Under the pieces are notes generated by a model. It saw only the letters and a list, made by a program, of their open reading frames with translations. It was not told the origin of the DNA and searched no databases. Positions 8,460 through 17,270 of a DNA stretch of 64,000 nucleotides are shown one piece after another; the stretch's first letter is position 1, and each line of letters starts with the position of its first letter. Source of the stretch: Candidatus Xiphinematobacter sp. (GTDB lineage: Bacteria; Verrucomicrobiota; Verrucomicrobiia; Chthoniobacterales; Xiphinematobacteraceae). The stretch spans positions 678,673 through 742,672 of the forward strand of contig CP068473.1 in NCBI GenBank assembly GCA_016766635.1, written 5' to 3'. Made by a program: the position numbers and the translations under genes.

Positions 8460-9298
8460 CCATTTTGGATACGCTAATCTCCAGTTCGCGCTATTTGGCC
8501 AGGCACGGAGTGGAAAACCCTCGGCTCAATGCGGAGTATCTTCTCGCCTATACCCTAGGGAAAAGGCGCCTTGAACTCTATCTGGAATTTAGTCAGCATG
8601 TAGAGGGGGCAGAGCACAAACTCTTACGGGAGTTGATACGTTCCAGAGCGGAGCGTTACCCTCTTCAGTATCTCCTGGGTAGCTCGGAGTTTTTTGGACG
8701 TCAGTTCCTCTGTGACCGCCGGGCTATGATCCCGCGTCAAGAAACGGAACTTCTTATAGAGTTAGCCCTTCCATCTCTCCTCCATCTAGATGGGCCAATC
8801 GCCCTCCTAGATGTTGGGACTGGTTCTGGGGTCATTGCCGCGACTTTGGCTATGGAACTACCCTGGGCCTTTGTAGAGGCCACAGACATTTCTTCCAACG
8901 CCTTAACACTTGCTGCAGAAAATTTGAAAAAACATCATCTCGTAAAACGTGTTCAACTGCGACAAGTAGATCTTCTCCCAACGTGTGGAACTCATCGCTA
9001 TGAGGCAGTTTTTGCCAATCTCCCATATATTCCAACCGAAGAAATTGCGACCCTTCCTTTAGAGGTCCAACATGAACCCGTGGAGGCCCTAGATGGAGGA
9101 CCAGGAGGAATGACCAGCATTGGGCGCCTAATCGAAGCTGTAACAACCCGCCTCCATCCGGAGGGGTGGCTCTGGCTGGAAATTGGCAATCAACAGGAAG
9201 AGGCAGCTACATCTCTCTTAAGAAAGAATGGATTTGGTGAGACTAATGTCCACAGGGACTATAATAACTTTCCGCGGTTCATTTCCGCAAAAAAATAA
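8456..9298 (+). CDS. prmC: Release factor glutamine N5-methyltransferase
   Basis: SAM-dependent enzyme that methylates the GGQ glutamine of release factors. The N-terminal helical domain (about 1-90) is followed by a Rossmann methyltransferase fold with the SAM motif DVGTGSGVIA near residue 120. The family motif normally written NPPY is NLPY here (about 188-191, ANLPYIP). Length 280 is normal. The start overlaps the prfA stop (ATGA), and the neighbouring gene is the enzyme's substrate. murA begins 7 bp after its stop. Confidence 0.95.
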   Translation: MTILDTLISSSRYLARHGVENPRLNAEYLLAYTLGKRRLELYLEFSQHVEGAEHKLLRELIRSRAERYPLQYLLGSSEFFGRQFLCDRRAMIPRQETELLIELALPSLLHLDGPIALLDVGTGSGVIAATLAMELPWAFVEATDISSNALTLAAENLKKHHLVKRVQLRQVDLLPTCGTHRYEAVFANLPYIPTEEIATLPLEVQHEPVEALDGGPGGMTSIGRLIEAVTTRLHPEGWLWLEIGNQQEEAATSLLRKNGFGETNVHRDYNNFPRFISAKK

Positions 9299-9305
9299 TG
9301 TTCCT

Positions 9306-10577
9306 ATGGACAGGATCTTTATTCACGGTGGTCGTCCTCTCCGAGGGACAGTAAAAATTGGAGGTTCTAAGAACTCAGCACTACCCATCTTGGCAGCTAC
9401 CTTGCTGACCCGTGGCAAGTGCACCATTAGCCGTGTGCCAGATTTGAGCGACATCCACTATATGCTTACTATTCTGAGTACACTGGGCTGCGAAGTAGAA
9501 AGAGCCAGCGGCATTGTTCGGGTTTGCGCTCAGAAAATACGCACTCAGGCCCTCTACGATACTGTTCGGAAAATGAGGGCTTCTGTTTGCATCATAGGAC
9601 CTCTATTGGGCAGGGAAGGCGAGGCTACGGTTTCATTGCCAGGAGGATGTGTGATTGGGGATCGACCAATTGACCTGCACCTCAGTGGATTTGAGAAACT
9701 GGGTACAGCTATTCGAATGCAGGGAGGCAACATAAAAGCCTTGGCACCCCGACTTAGGGGTAGTACCGTTTTCTTGCGTGGCAAGCGCGGCTCCACAGTT
9801 CTGGGTACGGACAATGTTATGATGGCAGCTGTATTGGCCGATGGCATCACGGTGATTGAGGGTGCTGCTGAGGAACCGGAGGTTGTGGACCTAGCAAGTT
9901 TCCTTGTAAAAATGGGCGCCTGTATCAAGGGTGCTGGAACCTCCCGCATTGTGATCGAAGGCGTCAAAGAGTTATATGGGGCAGAACACGAAATCATTCC
10001 TGATCGGATTGAAGCGGGAACTTTTCTTGTCGCCGCCGCTATTTGTGGAGAAGGAGTCACAGTCCAACAGATTGCTCCTCAACACCTGCAAAGTGTCACC
10101 GAAACATTAAGAAAGATTGGGCTATGCCTAGAGATAGACACAGGCTCCATCACCCTCCATAAGAAGGGGAAAAGTCAACCACTTAAGGTTGACACCGAGC
10201 CCCATCCTGGCTTTCCTACAGACATGCAAGCCCAGATGTGCGCTCTCCTAAGTACCACGGAGGGTCTCAGTACCATAACGGACCACGTCTTTCCACGGCG
10301 TTTCATGCATCTTGCAGAGCTAAAACGCATGGGAGCTAACATTAAATTAGAGGGGGCTACCGCTACTATCCGGGGAGTACCCGTTCTTGGGGCAGCTCCG
10401 GTTATGGCCAGCGACCTACGGGCTTCCGCTGCCCTTATCCTTGCAGGACTGCAAGCAGAGGGAATCACCGAAGTCCACCGCGTCTATCACATTGACCGTG
10501 GCTATGAAAGGATTGACGAGAAGCTGAACGGCTTAGGGGCCTACATCGAGCGGGTGAAGACTTGTCTCCCCCGATAG
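9306..10577 (+). CDS. murA: UDP-N-acetylglucosamine 1-carboxyvinyltransferase
   Basis: First committed step of peptidoglycan synthesis: transfer of enolpyruvate from PEP to UDP-GlcNAc. The ATG at 9306 gives MDRIFIHGGRPLRGTVKIGG, the usual MurA beginning; an earlier in-frame ATG at 9228 would overlap prmC by 70 bases and is less likely. The catalytic Cys is residue 115 within LPGGCVIGDRPIDLHL, so the enzyme should be fosfomycin-sensitive in type. Two inside-out alpha/beta barrels are evident; length about 423 is normal. Confidence 0.96.
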   Translation: MDRIFIHGGRPLRGTVKIGGSKNSALPILAATLLTRGKCTISRVPDLSDIHYMLTILSTLGCEVERASGIVRVCAQKIRTQALYDTVRKMRASVCIIGPLLGREGEATVSLPGGCVIGDRPIDLHLSGFEKLGTAIRMQGGNIKALAPRLRGSTVFLRGKRGSTVLGTDNVMMAAVLADGITVIEGAAEEPEVVDLASFLVKMGACIKGAGTSRIVIEGVKELYGAEHEIIPDRIEAGTFLVAAAICGEGVTVQQIAPQHLQSVTETLRKIGLCLEIDTGSITLHKKGKSQPLKVDTEPHPGFPTDMQAQMCALLSTTEGLSTITDHVFPRRFMHLAELKRMGANIKLEGATATIRGVPVLGAAPVMASDLRASAALILAGLQAEGITEVHRVYHIDRGYERIDEKLNGLGAYIERVKTCLPR

Positions 10578-10688
10578 ATCAACATAATCCAGACAGAATA
10601 TAGCGGAGGAGTCCTTGAATTCTATAAGTCTTCGTGGGGCGGCGTCGTACAAGGGGATGAGGGTGCTATCACTCAGAATGAGTGCCGC

Positions 10689-11534
10689 ATGCTGTTGCGC
10701 TTTAGCTTGTTTGTGGTGAGCGCACCTGCCATTTTCATTGGTGATAGACAGCTAGGTGGGGATAGGCTCCTTTTCATACTTGGTCCGTGTGTGATTGAAT
10801 CACGCCCCTTTCTCATTCGAGTAGCCCAGAGGATCCGTAAGATTTGTGATAAGGAAAGAGCCCAATTTGTTTTTAAAGCTTCTTACGACAAGGCAAACCG
10901 CTCTTCTCACCAATCCTTTCGGGGGATTGGCATAAAAGAAGGTTGCAAGCTTCTCCAAGAGGTTGGACAAGAGATTGGAGCACCAGTCACCACAGATGTC
11001 CACTCTCCAGCAGAAGTGGAGGCTGTCGCTCCTTATGTCGATATGCTTCAAATCCCTGCTTTTCTCTGCCGACAGACAGACCTCATTCTTGCTGCTGCAT
11101 CCACTGGGCGTGTTGTAAACGTCAAAAAGGGTCAGTTTCTTTCTCCCTGGGAAGTTCGAAACATTGCTGAAAAATTAGAGAAGGGGGGGTGTAAAGGCTA
11201 CCTTTTCACCGAAAGGGGGACTACTTTTGGTTACAATAACTTGGTGGCAGATATGCGTTCCATTTTTTGGATACGCGAAATGAATTACCGCGTAATATTT
11301 GATGCTACCCATACGGTACAGCACCCAGGTGGTGCAGGAACAAGTAGCTCAGGAGATAGGCATCTAGTTCCCGTGTTAGCTAGAGCAGCTGCTGCTGCTG
11401 GTTGTGACGGCATCTTTTTGGAAACGCATCCTAATCCTGAATGCGCTCTCTCCGACGGCCTGAGCCAATTGCCACTTTCTAGACTTGCTCCCCTTCTTCG
11501 TACTCTCCAGGCTATTCATTCGTGCAATGCCTAG
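10689..11534 (+). CDS. kdsA: 3-deoxy-8-phosphooctulonate (KDO-8-P) synthase
   Basis: Condenses arabinose-5-phosphate with PEP to KDO-8-phosphate, a precursor of the inner LPS core. Signatures are FILGPCVIES near the start, FKASYDKANRSS around residue 63, DVHSP and GTTFGYNNLVADMRS. Length 281 is normal. The first 20 or so residues are unusually hydrophobic for this cytosolic enzyme, so translation might start a little downstream. It leads a same-strand run with the LPS-export genes, whose first member overlaps its stop codon. Confidence 0.95.
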   Translation: MLLRFSLFVVSAPAIFIGDRQLGGDRLLFILGPCVIESRPFLIRVAQRIRKICDKERAQFVFKASYDKANRSSHQSFRGIGIKEGCKLLQEVGQEIGAPVTTDVHSPAEVEAVAPYVDMLQIPAFLCRQTDLILAAASTGRVVNVKKGQFLSPWEVRNIAEKLEKGGCKGYLFTERGTTFGYNNLVADMRSIFWIREMNYRVIFDATHTVQHPGGAGTSSSGDRHLVPVLARAAAAAGCDGIFLETHPNPECALSDGLSQLPLSRLAPLLRTLQAIHSCNA

Positions 11535-11997
11535 GATTGTACTACTAGCAAATTTTCTCTGTTCCACCCTTGCCCCCTCCGGAGGATTAGCTCGTTTTGT
11601 CCCAAGTGGTAGACTGGATATTCCTGTTCCGCTAAATGAAGATGTTATTGGTATTCGGGTGCCCTACTACAATGAGATAGGCAAGTTAGAAGCGCAGTTC
11701 GATGCCCACTTTGTTTGTAGGATAGGTGAAGCCCGCGCCGCCTTTACAGATTTAGTAATCCATCTACTTGGAGAAAACGACTACTCGCTCCACATCGACA
11801 TACCTTCAGGTACCCTTAATCTTCACAGCCAAGTCCTTTTGGGCTGCGGTGGTGTCATCTTGCATCGCCATGGTGTGTGTGCTGTTGCCAGGAATGTCGT
11901 ATTTTCTGCGAGGGAACGCCTTGTTCGTCTCACAGGAGACGTGAGAGTAACCCTTCACCATGATCAACCGGTTGGAATTTCGAAGACTCGGAGATGA
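11527..11997 (+). CDS. lptC: Putative LptC-like LPS export protein
   Basis: A protein of about 156 residues beginning MPRIVLLANFLCSTLAPSG, which looks like a signal or anchor sequence, followed by beta-strand-rich sequence. I do not see a diagnostic motif; the call rests on position between kdsA and the lptA-like/lptB pair, on size, and on the secreted beta-rich character of LptC/LptA family members. The ATG at 11527 overlaps the kdsA stop by 8 bp; an in-frame ATG at 11485 is also possible. Its end overlaps the next gene by 38 bp. Confidence 0.6.
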   Translation: MPRIVLLANFLCSTLAPSGGLARFVPSGRLDIPVPLNEDVIGIRVPYYNEIGKLEAQFDAHFVCRIGEARAAFTDLVIHLLGENDYSLHIDIPSGTLNLHSQVLLGCGGVILHRHGVCAVARNVVFSARERLVRLTGDVRVTLHHDQPVGISKTRR

Positions 11998-12592
11998 CCC
12001 TCCCTCAGTACCTCTGTTCCTCCTCTACACCCTTCCATGTCATCCTACTTATACTTTTAATTGGACAACGGCGGTGATCCTCCTATTAATCATCCTCACC
12101 ATGTACCCAAGCGCTGTGTCTAGCCGATCAAACCTAGGAAACGGTTGTTGCTCCGCGATAGTGCAAGGCAGTACTGAGATCGCCTGCGCAAGGGAGGTTA
12201 TTTTTAGAGAAGGGGCCAGTATGGCTGAGTTCTTTGGTCAGGTTATTGTTAGAGATCCCCAATTTAAACTCTATTGTGATCACCTAATCCTTACCCTAAG
12301 AAAGGACCACCAAGGCATCCAACACGCTGAAGCGATCGGTAACGTGGTCGTCATTCAGGAAAATGCTCATCCCCATAGGCAAGCTGTTCGCTCTGTTGGA
12401 CGCGCTGGGCGAGTTCACTACAATCCCCTTACTGGAAGTCTTCTCCTCACTGAGTGGCCACAACTTTGGCAAGGAGCTAGCGGCCATATCGCCACAGGCA
12501 AAAAAACCAGAATGACTCTCAACAAAAGCGGACACAGCAACACCGTTGGACAAAACAAGACAGTAATTGTTGAAGAGTTGCAGGGTAGCTAG
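11960..12592 (+). CDS. lptA: LptA/OstA-like LPS transport protein
   Basis: A protein of 210 residues with a hydrophobic segment (TTAVILLLIILTMYPSAV, about 35-52) followed by a periplasmic beta-rich domain. The OstA/LptA-type pattern is visible in EVIFREGASMAEFFGQVIV, FKLYCDHLILTLRK and QHAEAIGNVVVIQ: repeated short strands with a 'GNV' style turn. It lies directly before lptB. LptA bridges the inner-membrane LptB2FGC complex to LptD. The long N-terminal extension before the membrane segment is unusual, and the true start could differ. lptF, lptG and lptD are not in the window. Confidence 0.75.
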   Translation: MINRLEFRRLGDDPPSVPLFLLYTLPCHPTYTFNWTTAVILLLIILTMYPSAVSSRSNLGNGCCSAIVQGSTEIACAREVIFREGASMAEFFGQVIVRDPQFKLYCDHLILTLRKDHQGIQHAEAIGNVVVIQENAHPHRQAVRSVGRAGRVHYNPLTGSLLLTEWPQLWQGASGHIATGKKTRMTLNKSGHSNTVGQNKTVIVEELQGS

Positions 12593-12613
12593 AAGTTTGC
12601 TCCAACTAAGAGA

Positions 12614-13396
12614 ATGGGAAGTGGTTGCTTTTCCTCCTGCCAATGCAATCGCGATAGCAATCCAATTCCAGCCCAGCATATCCTTTATACCGAAAAGTTG
12701 GTCAAGGTATTTGGTAGCCGTACCGTGGTTAATGGGGTGGATATTGGCGTTCGAGAAGGAGAAATTGTGGGTCTTCTGGGTCCCAATGGGGCTGGAAAAA
12801 CTACCACATTTTACATGATTGTGGGATTGACTCGTCCAGATAGAGGAAGAGTGTTTCTCAGAGGTCAAGATGTCACCAGCATGCCTATGTACCGTCGGGC
12901 TCGTCGGGGTATGGGGTATTTACCGCAGGAGGAGAGTATCTTCCGAAAGCTTACAGTGGAAGAAAATATCTTGGCTATTTTGGAGACAACTTCTATGAGG
13001 GCTGGGGAGCGTAGACAACGCTGTGAGCAACTTCTCCACCAGTTCGGTATTGGACACCTTGCCAAAAACTGCGCCCTAACATTAAGTGGAGGGGAAAAAC
13101 GGCGCCTTACTATCGCCAGGTCCCTGGTCACCAACCCTTCTCTCCTTTTACTAGATGAGCCGTTTAGTGGAGTAGATCCCATCGCAGTGCATGATATCCA
13201 GCAGATTATTACCAATTTGCGCACTTCTGGACTGGCCATCCTGATTACTGATCACAACGTACGAGCAACCCTTAACGTCGTAGACCGTGCCTACCTTATC
13301 TATGAAGGGCGAGTAGAAAGTGAAGGAAACAAAGATTTCCTTCTCAGGGACCCTATCAGTCGAAAACTTTACCTTGGAGACACGTTTACCATGTGA
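12614..13396 (+). CDS. lptB: LPS export ABC transporter ATP-binding protein
   Basis: Cytosolic ATPase that powers LPS extraction from the inner membrane. Motifs appear in order: Walker A GPNGAGKTT (about 55-63), Q-loop YLPQEESIFRKLTVEENI, which is typical of LptB, signature LSGGEKRRLTIARSL, Walker B LLLLDEPFSGVDPIAV, and H-loop LITDHNV. Length 260, with about 25 N-terminal residues (Cys/Ser-rich) beyond the usual start, so translation may begin later. Its TGA at 13394-13396 overlaps the GTG start of hprK. Confidence 0.95.
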   Translation: MGSGCFSSCQCNRDSNPIPAQHILYTEKLVKVFGSRTVVNGVDIGVREGEIVGLLGPNGAGKTTTFYMIVGLTRPDRGRVFLRGQDVTSMPMYRRARRGMGYLPQEESIFRKLTVEENILAILETTSMRAGERRQRCEQLLHQFGIGHLAKNCALTLSGGEKRRLTIARSLVTNPSLLLLDEPFSGVDPIAVHDIQQIITNLRTSGLAILITDHNVRATLNVVDRAYLIYEGRVESEGNKDFLLRDPISRKLYLGDTFTM

Positions 13397-14346
13397 CGAG
13401 TCAGTCCCATTTTATAACCGTTGAGCATTTTTATGCTACACAGATGCAGCACCTGGGACTCCGCTTGGAGAGCAGCTCACAAGGGATGGAGCGTAAGATC
13501 ATGGAACCCACTGTCAATCGTCCCGGTTTGGCTCTTAGTGGATTCTATAACTACTTTGCCTCTAAGCGGATACAGGTGATTGGCGCAGCCGAACAGAGTT
13601 ATCTGCATAGTCTCGCCGCAGCGCTTCTTGCTCGCCGCTTGCGTTGTCTATTTGCAAGCAACATCCCTTGCTTAGTGGTAGCACGAGGCTTTGAAGTTTC
13701 TTCACTTCTACTAGGTGAAGCACAATACCATGGGACGCCCGTTTTTTGCACTAATATGGTCACCATGCGGTTTATCAATGCGGCTACCATTGCACTTGAG
13801 TTTGAATTTGCCCCAACATCGGCCGAGCATGGTAGCATGGTAGACATTTTAGGTGTTGGAGTTCTTATACGTGGAGCCAGCGGAATTGGAAAAAGTGAAT
13901 GTGTACTTGGCCTTATCGAACGCGGATATAGCTTGGTTAGCGATGATATTACAAGAATCCGTTTTGTAGAAGGGCGCGAGCTAGTAGGTATGGCCTCCGA
14001 CATCACTAAATTCCATATGGAAGTTCGGGGAATTGGAATTATCAATGTAGCTGCGGTTTTTGGGATTGGTAGCGTCCGTCCTGAAAAAAGGGTCGATCTC
14101 GTCGTAACGCTGAAGGACTGGCGCGAACTGGAAGACGTGGATAGAATCGGACTAGACGTAAATTTCTATGATATCCTGGGGGTCAAAATCCCCCACATTG
14201 TACTACCTGTAAAAATGGGGCGCGATATGGGTAGATTAGTGGAGGTCGCTGCTCTAGACCAGAAACTGAAAAGCATGGGTTCAAACAGCGCAGTGGAATT
14301 TAACCAGCGGTTACTACAGATTATGAGTGTTCACCAAGCAAAGTAG
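13393..14346 (+). CDS. hprK: HPr kinase/phosphorylase
   Basis: Bifunctional enzyme that phosphorylates and dephosphorylates the regulatory serine of HPr. The P-loop GASGIGKSE is at about 162-170, followed by LVSDDITRI and the HprK/P signature MEVRGIGIINVAAVFG, with the C-terminal helix region KLKSMGSNSAVEFNQRL. The GTG start at 13393 overlaps the lptB stop; an ATG at 13444 is an alternative. It is followed immediately by its substrate ptsH and by ptsI, forming a complete regulatory phosphotransfer module next to LPS export. Confidence 0.95.
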   Translation: MTSQSHFITVEHFYATQMQHLGLRLESSSQGMERKIMEPTVNRPGLALSGFYNYFASKRIQVIGAAEQSYLHSLAAALLARRLRCLFASNIPCLVVARGFEVSSLLLGEAQYHGTPVFCTNMVTMRFINAATIALEFEFAPTSAEHGSMVDILGVGVLIRGASGIGKSECVLGLIERGYSLVSDDITRIRFVEGRELVGMASDITKFHMEVRGIGIINVAAVFGIGSVRPEKRVDLVVTLKDWRELEDVDRIGLDVNFYDILGVKIPHIVLPVKMGRDMGRLVEVAALDQKLKSMGSNSAVEFNQRLLQIMSVHQAK

Positions 14347-14348
14347 TG

Positions 14349-14645
14349 ATGGGATCACGCTTACATCAAAATAATGTAGCTTCTCTACGATTAGAAAAGG
14401 AAGTCACTATCCAGAATCGGGATGGGCTGCATGCTCGTCCAGCTGCCCTCCTTGTTAAACTTGCCAGAAGACACAACGTAGATCTCTGGGTAGAAAGAGA
14501 CGGAGAACGGGTCAATGGGAAATCAATTATGGGCCTTATGATGCTTGCTGCTTCTAAGGGGACTAAGTTGAAACTTCTTGCAGAAGGAGCGGGCTCTGAA
14601 AAAGCTATTTCTGAGATCCAAGAGCTTATATCCAAGAGCTTATAG
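14349..14645 (+). CDS. ptsH: HPr phosphocarrier protein with altered C-terminus
   Basis: Small phosphocarrier of the PTS. The active histidine is in GLHARPA (His28 here, equal to His15 of the family) and the HprK target serine in VNGKSIMGLMMLA (Ser59, equal to Ser46). Both sites are intact, so it can receive phosphate from Enzyme I and be modified by HprK. The last codons overlap a perfect 14-bp tandem duplication (14616-14643). Removing one copy restores a frame ending ELIDSRFGEE and a stop at 14666-14668, which resembles the usual HPr terminus; the present protein instead ends ELISKSL. An ATG at 14349 is preferred over a GTG one codon earlier. Confidence 0.95.
   Translation: MGSRLHQNNVASLRLEKEVTIQNRDGLHARPAALLVKLARRHNVDLWVERDGERVNGKSIMGLMMLAASKGTKLKLLAEGAGSEKAISEIQELISKSL
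14616..14643 (+). repeat. 14-bp tandem duplication at the 3' end of ptsH
   Basis: Two perfect adjacent copies of ATCCAAGAGCTTAT (14616-14629 and 14630-14643). The unit length is not a multiple of three, so the second copy is read in another frame and introduces the present ptsH stop codon. Confidence 0.97.
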
Positions 14646-14722
14646 ATAGCCGCTTCGGTGAAGAATGACCAAAATAAGTGGTCAGCGTCTAGTTATCTGC
14701 GCTTACTTATCCAGGTAAAAAT

Positions 14723-16510
14723 GTGATACAACATCCCGGCATGCAGAGTGGAGTAGAGAGGGAATGCTCCTTTTACGGGAGCTCCCTTGCAGAGGGGATC
14801 TGTTGTGGGAAGGCCTTTATTTATCGACATGAGGACGAGCAAACTCCCGTCCGGCAGGTTGCGCCGAAGGAACTTTCCCAGGAAGTTACAAAATTCGAGA
14901 TGGCACGTGTTGCTACTAGGGCTGAGATCTTGGGAATCCAGCGGAAAATTGCCAGTGCTGTTGGTGCAAGGGACGCCGGCATCTTTGAGGCCCACCTCCT
15001 TGTAGTAGAAGATCATACTCTTATTGATGAAGTTTTAAAAACGCTCGAGCGAGAATTGAAGAACGTTGAACACGTTTTTGATCAAGTGGTAGAACGCTAC
15101 TGTAAAACCTTACGTGATACCGGTGATCCGTATCTTCGCGAACGAGTATTAGATATTGAAGATGTCCGCAGGCGGATGCTTCGGCACATGTTGGGTAGAT
15201 TCCACCCCGCCAAGCTTGATGAAATTTCGAAAGGTTCTTCCGTCGTACTCGCCCGTAGCCTCTCTCCATCCGATGCTGCTTTCCTTTATACGTGCGCCAT
15301 ACTAGGCTGCGTAACAGAGATTGGCAGCAGAAATTCCCACACGGCAATCATTATCCGCTCGCTTAACATTCCATCCATTTTTGGGGTGGCAGATATTTGT
15401 GGGAAGGTCAGAACGGGTGATGAAGTTTTGCTAGATGGCTACAGGGGCATCCTTATCCATAACCCTGCAGCAGGGACGCTTGACTATTACGGAGAGCTTG
15501 CCAATCAGGAAGGGGCAGTGGCGGAACGTCTAGAATCTATCCGCAACACACTTTCCATCACTAGAGACGGATTCCACATTATTCTCTCTGCTAACATTGG
15601 GCTATTGGCAGAAGTGGAGGACGTCCACAAAAATGGGGCTGAGGGAATCGGTCTCTACCGGACAGAGTTTCTCTTTCTGAACCGCTCTATTCCTCCGTCT
15701 GAGGAGGAACAATATGAAAACTATCGCCTTGTTGCACAGCGTACAAAGCCGTATGGAGTCATTATCCGCACTGTAGATGCCGGAAGCGATAAGATCATCA
15801 AGAGTTTGCATATGGAAAAAGAACAGAACCCCTCCCTAGGCTGTAGGGCCATCCGTTTCTGCCTCCAGCACCCAATTTTTTTCAAAAAGCAGCTTCGGGC
15901 CATTCTGCGCGCTGCTGTCGAAACGAATATCCGCCTCCTATACCCAATGATTTCCGGTATTATCGAACTCCGCAGAGCAAACGCCCTGCTTAAAGAGTCC
16001 CAGACTGAGCTACAAGAGGAAGGCATACCGTTCCAGGAAAACCTGGAAGTAGGAATAATGATAGAAGTCCCCAGCGCGGCCCTGACCGCCCACATCCTAG
16101 CTGAAGAAGTAGATTTTTTCAGTATCGGAACCAACGACCTGACTCAGTATGCAGTAGCAGTAGACCGGGTTAATGAACAAATCGCGCATCTCTATGATCC
16201 TATGCATCCTGCACTTATTCGTCTTATCAAAATGGTAGTTGAAGCCGCACATACGCAGGGTATCTGGATAGGTCTCTGTGGGGAGATAGCCAGTGATATC
16301 CGACTTACTCCTCTACTTCTAGGTCTGGGCCTCGACGAACTCAGCGTTGGCGCTTCGCTTGTACCCCGCATTAAAAATGCTGTGCAAAGCTTAGATATGG
16401 AAATTTGCATTAACCTTGCCCACGCGTCTGTGCAAGCCCACTCGAGTGCTACGATTCTAGAAAAATGTCTTGCTGTTGCCAGGTCTCACTATAACGAACT
16501 TCTCACATAG
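14723..16510 (+). CDS. ptsI: PTS Enzyme I (phosphoenolpyruvate-protein phosphotransferase)
   Basis: Transfers phosphate from PEP to HPr. The phospho-histidine region is IGSRNSHTAII (His about 206). The PEP-binding C-terminal barrel shows GLYRTEFLF, NPSLGCRAIRF, MIEVPSAALTA, SIGTNDLTQY and the catalytic cysteine in GLCGEIASD near residue 518. Length 595 is normal for a stand-alone Enzyme I. The start is uncertain: GTG at 14723 follows a weak AGG, and ATG at 14741 is possible. It follows ptsH by about 78 bp. No sugar-specific EIIB/EIIC is in the window, which suggests a regulatory rather than transport role. Confidence 0.95.
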   Translation: MIQHPGMQSGVERECSFYGSSLAEGICCGKAFIYRHEDEQTPVRQVAPKELSQEVTKFEMARVATRAEILGIQRKIASAVGARDAGIFEAHLLVVEDHTLIDEVLKTLERELKNVEHVFDQVVERYCKTLRDTGDPYLRERVLDIEDVRRRMLRHMLGRFHPAKLDEISKGSSVVLARSLSPSDAAFLYTCAILGCVTEIGSRNSHTAIIIRSLNIPSIFGVADICGKVRTGDEVLLDGYRGILIHNPAAGTLDYYGELANQEGAVAERLESIRNTLSITRDGFHIILSANIGLLAEVEDVHKNGAEGIGLYRTEFLFLNRSIPPSEEEQYENYRLVAQRTKPYGVIIRTVDAGSDKIIKSLHMEKEQNPSLGCRAIRFCLQHPIFFKKQLRAILRAAVETNIRLLYPMISGIIELRRANALLKESQTELQEEGIPFQENLEVGIMIEVPSAALTAHILAEEVDFFSIGTNDLTQYAVAVDRVNEQIAHLYDPMHPALIRLIKMVVEAAHTQGIWIGLCGEIASDIRLTPLLLGLGLDELSVGASLVPRIKNAVQSLDMEICINLAHASVQAHSSATILEKCLAVARSHYNELLT

Positions 16511-17139
16511 GACTGACATTTTACCAGCCCTCTTACACACTCATAGCCAGGCCGGGAAGACATAGCACTTACAGAGGACATACCGTCTCGGGTTGTATGA
16601 AAATTCCCTGATGAGTTTCCCTGATATAGGGAGGCTGTGCTCGTATTCTCTATCGGAAAACATCTGAACTACCTGCGAAACGCTATGTTTTTCTCTTCTA
16701 GTTGAGGGCAGCATTCTGTACCAAAAAACCCACTTATTGTTTCTGTTTGTCTTGCTTAGAAAAAACAGGCTCTCTAGCTACAATGCTTTGTGTGTAAAGC
16801 CTTTGCACAAAAATATTGTTGAGCTGTATCCCATAAATCTCCTTTGCACTCCATCCCAAATTCGTGCGTTTTTTAGTTGCCTCTTCCGTATCCTATACGG
16901 CGGGGCTTCCGAAGCTCCTGCTCCAAAGTAGAAATTGTGCGATCTGTGCTAGGATCAGCTGCCGCTTGCTCGCCATCAACTTATCCCATTATGGGAATGC
17001 TTTTTTTGGAAGAAAAAAGGGGAATTTCCAGTTTTGCTTTTTTATAGGAACCGCCTGCTGTAGTCTCCGGGTTGGAGGCCTGGACTCTGTGAGATTCTCG
17101 AGCACAACTTACTCTGCTCCAAAAGAATAAGGAGTAATC
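16511..17139. other. Gene-free spacer between ptsI and tRNA-Ala
   Basis: About 630 bases with no recognisable coding sequence, RNA gene or terminator; several T-rich runs and an imperfect direct repeat around TTCCCTGAT near 16605-16626. Short open frames exist but have biased composition. I see nothing else in it. Confidence 0.5.
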
Positions 17140-17212
17140 GGGGCCATAGCTCAACTGGTAGAGCACCTCAATGGCATTGAGGAGGTTTGGGGTTCGAGAC
17201 CCCATGGCTCCA
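17140..17212 (+). tRNA. tRNA-Ala (GGC)
   Basis: The acceptor stem GGGGCCA pairs with TGGCTCC and includes the G3:U70 pair that marks alanine tRNAs. The anticodon stem CTCAA/TTGAG encloses the loop TGGCATT, giving anticodon GGC. The T arm has GGTTCGAGACC and the discriminator is A. The length is 73 nt without CCA. Confidence 0.96.
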
Positions 17213-17270
17213 CGCAGCCTAAGGAAGACCCGTGGGATTTAGATTGATGCCAAAAGAAGGGAGGATGGCA

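Noticed and set aside
9554-10060. A 168-codon leftward frame opposite murA
   Set aside because: It lies wholly within murA on the other strand and has the Pro/Ser/Arg-rich bias of an antisense shadow.
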